DNA of 7,832 bases from contig JAUVGS010000082.1 of NCBI GenBank assembly GCA_030593665.1, positions 1-7,832 on the forward strand, given 5' to 3'. The stretch comes from Chitinivibrionales bacterium (lineage in GTDB: Bacteria; Fibrobacterota; Chitinivibrionia; Chitinivibrionales; JANQEN01). The position numbers and the translations under genes were made by a program. The stretch's first letter is position 1. Every line of letters starts with the position of its first letter. Positions 1 to 5,407 of this stretch are shown piece after piece. The notes beneath the pieces were generated by a model. It was not told the origin of the DNA, made no database searches, and saw nothing but the letters and a program-made list of their open reading frames with translations.

Positions 1-1
1 C

Positions 2-520
2 ATCAGGACATTTCTTTCCAACGCTGAGGTACAAAATGGCTCCATTCTCAACGTCCCATGCGGTTTCGGCCGTTTTACCGACCTCATCACTGCCTTTAAC
101 ACGAAGATTCTTTTCTTTGATCTGCATCCTAAAATGGTGGATAGATGCAAAGAGCAATTTAACACACAAGGCCATGCCTTCTGTAACGGTTCGATCAGAA
201 CCCTTCCGTTTAAAAACAATTCCTTTTCTGCTGTAATGTCCATCAGGTTTTTTCACCATTATTTTGAGAAAGAGGATCGGCTTGATATGCTGCGGGAGTT
301 ACAGCGGGTAACGAAAAAGTACGTTATCCTCACTTACTATAATAAAACGGTTTTTCACACTGTTGTCAAGAAATTGAATGACCGCGGTCACAAGATACTG
401 ATGCTGCGGAAAAAGGATTTTTACGGGGAACTGCATGCGGCAGGATTTAAACCAATACTTGAAAAAACAGTGATTCCTTTTTTGCATGCACAGAGATTTT
501 TATTATTAGAAAAAATATAG
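2..520 (+). CDS. SAM-dependent methyltransferase (class I, type 11-like), 5'-truncated
   Basis: The open frame runs in from the left edge without a start, leaving 172 residues to the TAG at 518-520. A glycine-rich SAM-binding motif I, ILNVPCGFGR, lies at about residues 15-24 of the fragment. An acidic residue follows the next strand (FFDLHPKMV, Asp40). The later motif around LPFKNNSFSAVMSIRFFHH (residues 68-86) matches the motif II/III region of Methyltransf_11 enzymes. A C-terminal half with a KDFYGELHAAGF element completes a small cytoplasmic methyltransferase. Only the N-terminal part before motif I is missing, probably a few dozen residues. An ATG at 134 lies after motif I and cannot be the true start. 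The substrate cannot be read from the sequence. The convergent lipopolysaccharide-kinase-like gene suggests a cell-surface glycan or lipid role, which is inference only. Confidence 0.85.
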   Translation: MRTFLSNAEVQNGSILNVPCGFGRFTDLITAFNTKILFFDLHPKMVDRCKEQFNTQGHAFCNGSIRTLPFKNNSFSAVMSIRFFHHYFEKEDRLDMLRELQRVTKKYVILTYYNKTVFHTVVKKLNDRGHKILMLRKKDFYGELHAAGFKPILEKTVIPFLHAQRFLLLEKI

Positions 521-525
521 TAACC

Positions 526-557
526 GTTCAGGGGTTCAGATGTTCTGGGGTTTAACG
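526..557. repeat. Degenerate octamer tandem repeat, GTTCAGGG type
   Basis: Four consecutive 8-nt units start at 526, 534, 542 and 550: GTTCAGGG, GTTCAGAT, GTTCTGGG and GTTTAACG. They begin 6 nt after the methyltransferase stop codon, in the gap between convergent genes. The first two units (526-539) recur with one mismatch at 588-601. There is no strong hairpin plus T-tract here, so it is not an obvious terminator. Function unknown. Confidence 0.55.
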
Positions 558-587
558 TTTTGCAATTTGCATTGATAATTTTTCATT

Positions 588-603
588 GTTCAGAGGTTCA
601 GCC
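588..603. repeat. Second copy of the GTTCAG octamer repeat, overlapping the kinase 3' end
   Basis: Units GTTCAGAG (588-595) and GTTCAGCC (596-603) match the 526-539 repeat at 13 of 14 positions over 588-601. On the minus strand this stretch encodes the last residues and the TGA stop of the kinase-like gene, so the repeat has supplied or invaded the end of that reading frame. Confidence 0.5.
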
Positions 604-1417
604 AACCCTTAATCATTCTTCTCTTCTTTCGCCACCAGTAATAAAAACCAAAGAACCATTGCCACCGGGCAACGCCTTTGTTTTTATCACAGTAGATGTT
701 AAAAAACGCAGGTCGGCATTCCCCCCAGTAAAGCCTTCCGATATCACGCACACGGCTAAACGCCGACAATCGTTTTTTTACCTGACAGCGGTTTAGGTCA
801 ATCAACACAAGTCGGTGCCGGTCACCATCTCCACTCAGTAAGAAATTTGTCAGATTACAGTCACGGTGTCTCATACCGGAATCATGCATACGGGTAATAT
901 ACTCAGCCACAGCCTGCATCAACGAGTGAATATCATCCTTGCGGTCAGGATGGTAATAAAGATACTGGTTTATCTTCAGGCATGGATCAATCGCTTCCGT
1001 AATGAAGTAGCTTTCTAAAACAGCCCTTCCCTTTTTCCTTTCTAAATACACCAACGGTTGCGGGGTGTCGAGGTTATGCTCTATAAGATGCCGGGAGGCT
1101 TCAAATGAACGACGCGCCTTGGATTTTTTAAAAGGCTGTACCAGACGCATCATTACATTTCGCGGCACACACTTTTTAACCGCAATCAAAGAAAACGGCA
1201 ATCCTGATCCTTCTGAAAGAGGAACCGAATACACACTATTCGATTTTTTTTTCAGGATAACGGCATCGGGTGAGTTTTCATTAAGGACAGCATCGAAATG
1301 CTTCTTTACATAATCAATAAAATCAGGATTTCCAAACCCGGAAAAGTCATTATGGGAAAATAATACGCATGAATCAAAGTATGATGGTTTCAGTGTGGTG
1401 TTGATATCTACTTGCAT
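590..1417 (-). CDS. Lipopolysaccharide kinase-like protein (Kdo kinase/WaaP/InaA family)
   Basis: This 275-residue cytoplasmic protein has a degenerate protein-kinase fold of the kind that phosphorylates lipopolysaccharide inner-core sugars with ATP. A candidate ATP-binding lysine lies in SLIAVKK (Lys81 or Lys82). A basic segment then leads to RRSFEASRHLIEHNLDTPQPL (about 102-122), the family's helix-C and hinge region, with Glu107 as the candidate salt-bridge residue. The catalytic loop HRDCNLTNFLL has His184, Arg185, Asp186 and Asn191. LIDLNR supplies metal-binding Asp207, the family's variant of DFG. The C-terminus (about 250-275) is rich in Trp, Tyr, Arg and Lys, fitting membrane association. 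The ATG at 1417 follows the ispG stop by 18 nt in the same frame, with no clear Shine-Dalgarno, so translational coupling is likely. The last codons and the stop lie in a short repeat. The exact sugar substrate is unknown, and a glycolipid other than LPS is possible. Confidence 0.8.
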   Translation of the reverse strand: MQVDINTTLKPSYFDSCVLFSHNDFSGFGNPDFIDYVKKHFDAVLNENSPDAVILKKKSNSVYSVPLSEGSGLPFSLIAVKKCVPRNVMMRLVQPFKKSKARRSFEASRHLIEHNLDTPQPLVYLERKKGRAVLESYFITEAIDPCLKINQYLYYHPDRKDDIHSLMQAVAEYITRMHDSGMRHRDCNLTNFLLSGDGDRHRLVLIDLNRCQVKKRLSAFSRVRDIGRLYWGECRPAFFNIYCDKNKGVARWQWFFGFYYWWRKKRRMIKGWLNL

Positions 1418-1435
1418 AGTAATTGCTATGACCGG

Positions 1436-2506
1436 TCACTGAGTTGATCGTTCCGCAATGATTTCCCGGATGGAATTCCACAAGGTATCCAGCAGATCCT
1501 CTTCACCCACCCGTGTAATTTCTATTCCCTGCTTGAACAGTATACCGATACCTTTCCCGCCGGTTATACCGACATCAGCTTCCCGTGCTTCCCCCGGGCC
1601 GTTAACAACACATCCCATGACCGCTATTTTTATCGGCTGTGTTATTCCCGCAACCATATCCTCAACCTTCTTTGCAAGTGAAGCAACGTCAATGTCGGTT
1701 CTGCCGCAGGTGGGGCAGGCAATAACGACAGGACCCTGTGCAAGGTCAAGTGATTTGAGTATCTCCTTTGCAACAAAGATTTCTTCTATCGGATCTCCGG
1801 ATAAAGAAACACGAATCGTATCGCCGATACCTTCTGCGAGCAGAATACCGATACCGACACTGGAACGTATCGCACCACTGCGGACCGTCCCGGATTCGGT
1901 AATGCCAATGTGCTGAGGATAATTGCATTTCTGCGCCAGCAGGCGGCACGCCCCAACCGTGGTAAGAATATCAGCGGCTTTTATCGAAAGTATAATATCT
2001 TCAAACGAAAAACGTTCCATCATAGCAACATAGCCGAGCGCACTTTCTACAAGCGCTTCTGCGGTCGGGCCGCCATATTTTTTCAGCAAACGCTCTTCTA
2101 ACGACCCTGCATTCACGCCGACTCGCATGGGTATTCCAGCCTGTTTTGCAGCATCGACAACCGCTTTCACACGATCCTCCGAACCGATATTGCCGGGATT
2201 AATCCGTACCTTGTCGGCCCCGGCTTCAATCGCAGCAATGGCAAATTTGTATTGAAAATGAATGTCTGCAACAAGCGGTACTTCAGTCTGCCTGCGTATC
2301 TCAGGAAATGCTTTCGCTGCATCTGAATCAGGAATGGCAACACGGACGATCCGGCATCCCGCTGAAACGAGCTGTTCAATCTGCGCAAGCGTTGATCCGA
2401 TATCAGTCGTATGCGTATTGGTCATGGACTGGATAACAACGGGTGCACCGCCGCCAATCGGCACGTTGCGAACTGTTATCGGACGAGTTTGTTTTCTGGT
2501 AATCAT
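1436..2506 (-). CDS. ispG: 4-hydroxy-3-methylbut-2-enyl diphosphate synthase (IspG/GcpE)
   Basis: IspG reductively converts 2-C-methyl-D-erythritol 2,4-cyclodiphosphate to HMBPP, the penultimate step of the MEP isoprenoid pathway, in the cytoplasm with a 4Fe-4S cluster. The 356 residues match the usual short bacterial form. The N-terminal TIM-barrel part carries VPIGGGAPVVIQSMTNT (about 15-31), LVADIHF (78-84) and VRINPGNIG (100-108). The cluster-binding domain has ACPTCGR with Cys264 and Cys267, and GCVVNGPGEA with Cys299 and Glu306. These equal E. coli Cys270, Cys273, Cys305 and Glu312 at a constant offset of six, so all four cluster ligands are kept. The start is the ATG at 2506, with AAAGG three nt upstream (2510-2514), a rather tight spacing. 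A perfect hairpin ends only 5 nt before that site. The kinase-like gene follows 18 nt after the stop. Confidence 0.98.
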   Translation of the reverse strand: MITRKQTRPITVRNVPIGGGAPVVIQSMTNTHTTDIGSTLAQIEQLVSAGCRIVRVAIPDSDAAKAFPEIRRQTEVPLVADIHFQYKFAIAAIEAGADKVRINPGNIGSEDRVKAVVDAAKQAGIPMRVGVNAGSLEERLLKKYGGPTAEALVESALGYVAMMERFSFEDIILSIKAADILTTVGACRLLAQKCNYPQHIGITESGTVRSGAIRSSVGIGILLAEGIGDTIRVSLSGDPIEEIFVAKEILKSLDLAQGPVVIACPTCGRTDIDVASLAKKVEDMVAGITQPIKIAVMGCVVNGPGEAREADVGITGGKGIGILFKQGIEITRVGEEDLLDTLWNSIREIIAERSTQ

Positions 2507-2519
2507 ATGCCTTTATAAA

Positions 2520-2557
2520 ATACAGTAGGGGTTCAACATATTGAACCCCTACTGTAT
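2520..2557 (-). terminator. Perfect 17-bp inverted repeat, candidate terminator of the FlgT-like gene
   Basis: Arms 2520-2536 and 2541-2557 are exactly complementary over 17 bp, with a 4-nt loop (CATA on the plus strand). The stem contains AGGGGTTCAA. On the minus strand the stem begins 30 nt after the FlgT-like stop and is followed by TTTTAT (2519-2514), a weak U-tract. An intrinsic terminator insulating ispG is the simplest reading. The poor T-run and the closeness to the ispG ribosome-binding site (5 nt) leave open a role in ispG translation, or an intergenic repeat element. Confidence 0.5.
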
Positions 2558-2587
2558 AAATAGATCATATTTTTAATTTGAGTCGAT

Positions 2588-3745
2588 TTATTTTGCCTGC
2601 ACAACCATTGAAATCCGCGTACCGTTCTGGCCGGTTACTGCCAGGCTGCCGCCTCCGGAAGTCATTTTAAAACCATCGCTCTTTGAACAGAATCCATTGG
2701 CATTTCCCTTATACTGAACATCCGCCTGAAGAAGCTGACACTGATCGTTCCAGCCACGTTCATGGACAGTAACAACACCCGGCATGGATTTCAAGGTCCG
2801 TACCACGGCATTCTTTGCCCTGAATGTGCTGACACCCTTGATCGATACGATGAGCGGTACACCATTATTGATCTGTTTGTTCCAATCCTCTATAATGGCG
2901 TCAAGCAGATTCTTGGCAGCCTTTTTCGATGCCGCATTGATTGCCATGGTCCCGGCCGTGTTCGGACTGATATGGACCTTGGCTCCATGGGCATCACCCG
3001 AAGCGATAATTCTCCCTGTCGTACAGTTAATCGCACGCAGCGTCACATCCGCCTGCACCGATTTCATCCCGCCAAGATTATACGAGATATTCTCTGCAAC
3101 CCGGCTGACTGCATTACCGGTTATGATCACTTCTGCGCCATGCATCATACCAATTGAAGCTGCACCTGCTGCATCACCGGCAAGACTGGCCATCTTCTTT
3201 TCCGAGTTTCTTATCGAGGCCACAATGGAAGGATCAACAATATCAAAATCATAGGGACTCTTCAGGAATTTGATAATCGCATTCTCTGCTGCGCGGTTAG
3301 TCGGCTCTTTATTACCTATATTGCTCTCCTTGATAATCACCATAACCTTTGGTTTTTCCATTGACTCCAGAAGGATATGAAATGCAGCAAGATCTTCATG
3401 CATAGTTGAGCGTGAAATTACCGCCTTTATTTTAATTTCATGCACTCCGTCTGCAGCTTTAGTCTTTGAGATGACATCATATTTCTTTACCGCACCCATT
3501 GTCTTGGTAATGATCATATCGCGTTTCATCATGAAGTTTTCTATCTCGGTCTGTGATAGCAGCACAGTACCAATGCCTTTTTCCACGGCATCCCGTTTTG
3601 CGGCCATGAGTGCTTCAGCCTCGTTACTCCCGCGACCGAGCCCTTCAATAACAATGTCACCTGTTTGATCTCCCTGAGCAAAAAGTGCCGCTGAAAAAAA
3701 GACACCTAAAACAACTGCCAGGCGTGAAAAAATTCTCAGATGCAT
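2588..3745 (-). CDS. Secreted FlgT_N-like periplasmic or envelope protein
   Basis: This 385-residue exported protein is of uncertain function. Residues 1-23 form a Sec signal peptide (basic MHLRIFSR, hydrophobic core, likely cut near ALFA/Q), with no lipobox cysteine. Residues about 28-115 carry the pattern EGLGRG...EAEALMAAKRDAVEKGIGTVL...TEIENF, which resembles the N-terminal domain of the flagellar assembly protein FlgT. The middle (about 130-255) alternates beta strands and helices (PKVMVIIKE, GAEVIITGNA, ADVTLRAINCTTGRIIASG), as in CsgG/LpoB-like envelope domains. The C-terminal part (about 295-347) is another small alpha/beta module. Cys336 and Cys353 could form a disulfide. The ATG at 3745 is preferred over one 27 nt upstream because AGGAGG lies 6 nt before it and the signal peptide then starts cleanly. 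No flagellar genes are adjacent, so a flagellar role is not supported by context. Confidence 0.7.
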   Translation of the reverse strand: MHLRIFSRLAVVLGVFFSAALFAQGDQTGDIVIEGLGRGSNEAEALMAAKRDAVEKGIGTVLLSQTEIENFMMKRDMIITKTMGAVKKYDVISKTKAADGVHEIKIKAVISRSTMHEDLAAFHILLESMEKPKVMVIIKESNIGNKEPTNRAAENAIIKFLKSPYDFDIVDPSIVASIRNSEKKMASLAGDAAGAASIGMMHGAEVIITGNAVSRVAENISYNLGGMKSVQADVTLRAINCTTGRIIASGDAHGAKVHISPNTAGTMAINAASKKAAKNLLDAIIEDWNKQINNGVPLIVSIKGVSTFRAKNAVVRTLKSMPGVVTVHERGWNDQCQLLQADVQYKGNANGFCSKSDGFKMTSGGGSLAVTGQNGTRISMVVQAK

Positions 3746-3751
3746 GTGTTT

Positions 3752-3757
3752 CCTCCT
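3752..3757 (-). promoter_or_regulatory. Ribosome-binding site deciding the FlgT-like start
   Basis: On the minus strand a full AGGAGG lies 6 nt before the ATG at 3745. It falls inside the longer open frame that begins at 3772, which has no comparable site. This places the start at 3745. Confidence 0.85.
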
Positions 3758-3859
3758 GAAATTAATATTCATATACCGTTACAATTTTAAAATATACATA
3801 TAGGTGTATTAATTCTATAATATTTTACACAGTTTTTAAAGAATTGTTATAATAAAAAT

Positions 3860-5161
3860 TTATTTCGTTCTTTGTTCGACACTAAGTGCATGGTGCACAA
3901 ATTTTTCAGCACGTGCAAAACGGGACACATACGGTGCAATCCGCTTTAACCCATTTTGTGTCACCTCTGCAACAGAGAGCCGTTTTATAAAGCTTTCAAC
4001 CCCGAGCGGTGACGCATACCGAGCCGCCGATCCGGTAGGCAGCACATGATTCGTGCCGATAAAATAATCGCCCAACGCCACCGGCGTGTATGGGCCAAGA
4101 AAGATTGCCGCTGCGTTTCGAATTTTTTTCAGGTCCTGCTTACAGGTTTTCGTCATTATCTGAAGATGTTCGGGTGCGAGTATATTTATAAAATCGATGG
4201 ATATAGCCCGATTCTTCGCAACAAAAAGACTGATCGCATGTTTTGGAAGTCTGGTAAATACTTTCTTTACCGGAGAGGTTTCAATCTCTTTGACCAGCGC
4301 TTTTTGAACCTGCTGTGCATACCGCCTGTTTTCAGTCACACACACTGCTGTTTCATCCCCGGAGCCATGCTCTGCCTGCGAAAGCAGGTCAAGGGCAACC
4401 CACGTTGGATCGACCGAACTGTCAACCAGCACCGCAACCTCACTCGGGCCGGCTACTGAATCAATATCCACCGTGCCATATACCATCCTCTTCGCCGTTG
4501 CGACATAGCTGTTGCCCGGACCGACAATTTTATCAACCGCCGGAATGCTCCTTGTTCCATAGGCCAATGCACCGATTGCCTGGGCCCCGCCAATCTGATA
4601 GACCTCCTCTACCTTTAACATTTTTAAAACATACGCAATAAGAGGATCAAGCTCATCACGGGGCGGGGTGACCGCAACAATTTCTTTGACGCCCGCGATC
4701 CGTGCCGGAATCACATCCATAAGCACTGTTGAAGGATAGGCAGTATGCCCACCCGGAATATACAATCCCACCCTGTCAAGAGGACGTACTATCTGGCTGA
4801 GCGTTCCCTCAGCAGTTTTAATAGAAAATGCCTGTCCCTTCTGCCGGCTGTGATAGGTTTTTATCCGCCTGGCTGCTTCCTTTAAGGTTGTTTTTAGCGG
4901 TGCCGATACCTTCCCTGCCTGTCGGGCAATATACTCAGGACGCAGTCTCACTGTTTTGGCAGACACACTTTTCTTGTCAAATTTCTTTGTATATGCGAAC
5001 AATGCTCTGTCGCCCTGATCCTGTATATCAGACAACACTTTTTCAACGGCACGCTGCACTTGTTCATTTTTCGCTATACGAGCCCTGATAATACGCTTAA
5101 TTAATCTGGTTCCATCAGAAGAACCTATCTCAACAAGAGGAATTGTCACCGGTTTTGCCAT
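3860..5161 (-). CDS. hisD: Histidinol dehydrogenase (HisD)
   Basis: HisD oxidises L-histidinol to L-histidine in two NAD-dependent steps, the last reactions of histidine synthesis, as a cytoplasmic zinc homodimer. The 433 residues match the family length. Recognisable blocks are RVGLYIPGGHTAYPSTVLM (130-148), QIGGAQAIGALAYGT (189-203), KIVGPGNSYVATAKR (211-225), SVAGPSEVAVL (235-245) and GDYFIGTNHVLPT (364-376). Zinc ligands by alignment to E. coli Gln259, His262, Asp360 and His419 are Gln262, His265, Asp365 and probably His424. The catalytic pair Glu326-His327 is Glu331-His332 in APEHLQ. The ATG at 5161 is chosen because GGAG lies 5 nt upstream, and the 19-residue extension to a GTG at 5218 has no such site and is not family-like. 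No other his gene is in the window, so it is not part of a compact his operon here. Confidence 0.98.
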   Translation of the reverse strand: MAKPVTIPLVEIGSSDGTRLIKRIIRARIAKNEQVQRAVEKVLSDIQDQGDRALFAYTKKFDKKSVSAKTVRLRPEYIARQAGKVSAPLKTTLKEAARRIKTYHSRQKGQAFSIKTAEGTLSQIVRPLDRVGLYIPGGHTAYPSTVLMDVIPARIAGVKEIVAVTPPRDELDPLIAYVLKMLKVEEVYQIGGAQAIGALAYGTRSIPAVDKIVGPGNSYVATAKRMVYGTVDIDSVAGPSEVAVLVDSSVDPTWVALDLLSQAEHGSGDETAVCVTENRRYAQQVQKALVKEIETSPVKKVFTRLPKHAISLFVAKNRAISIDFINILAPEHLQIMTKTCKQDLKKIRNAAAIFLGPYTPVALGDYFIGTNHVLPTGSAARYASPLGVESFIKRLSVAEVTQNGLKRIAPYVSRFARAEKFVHHALSVEQRTK

Positions 5162-5166
5162 TATAT

Positions 5167-5170
5167 CTCC
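5167..5170 (-). promoter_or_regulatory. Ribosome-binding site deciding the hisD start
   Basis: On the minus strand GGAG is followed by ATATA and then the ATG at 5161. This supports a 433-residue HisD rather than the 452-residue frame opened by a GTG at 5218. Confidence 0.75.
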
Positions 5171-5340
5171 ATTACTATAATATGTTGTTTGAATTGTATA
5201 TAAAATAATATTCTTCACCGGTTACTCTATTCATAAACTATAACAAATGTAAGCGCCTGTGCCGTTTTGTAAAAATGATCGGCTATAATCATGTATACCA
5301 AAATCTGCATTTTTCATATAAACTCAACCCCTGATTTATA

Positions 5341-5370
5341 TTGACAGGATTACTAAGTAATAAGTATTAT
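5341..5370 (+). promoter_or_regulatory. Candidate sigma70-type promoter of the nucleotidyl cyclase
   Basis: A perfect -35 box TTGACA (5341-5346) and a 5/6 -10 box TATTAT (5365-5370) are separated by 18 nt, in the AT-rich gap between the divergent hisD and cyclase genes. Transcription would begin near 5377 and give a leader of about 30 nt. A second TATAAT (5393-5398), inside the palindrome GATATAATATC (5391-5401), sits 9 nt before the ATG but lacks a good -35 box. I saw no equally convincing promoter for hisD in the 5162-5407 gap. Confidence 0.5.
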
Positions 5371-5407
5371 TATGATTTACGAAACATTATGATATAATAT
5401 CACCACA

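Noticed and set aside
36..236. A 66-residue plus-strand open frame at the left edge
   Set aside because: It overlaps the methyltransferase in another frame. The frame starting at base 2 carries the SAM-binding motif, so this one is a shadow.
559..572. Short palindrome TTGCAATTTGCA region as a terminator between the convergent genes
   Set aside because: The stem is only about 4 bp with no usable loop, far too weak for an intrinsic terminator.
1458..1916. A 152-residue open frame antisense to ispG
   Set aside because: It lies opposite codons of a fully conserved gene, has low-complexity Ser/Pro/Ile content and no recognisable domain.
2784..3254. A 156-residue open frame antisense to the FlgT-like gene
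   Set aside because: The minus-strand gene has a signal peptide, a full AGGAGG site and recognisable domains. The antisense frame has none of these.
3746..3859. Possible promoter (TATTAT at 3822-3817 on the minus strand) for the FlgT-like gene
   Set aside because: No acceptable -35 hexamer lies at 16-18 nt, and the region is so AT-rich that -10-like words are expected by chance.
4046..4641. Overlapping plus-strand frames antisense to hisD
   Set aside because: They lie opposite conserved HisD motifs and encode His/Pro/Arg-rich sequence typical of shadow frames.
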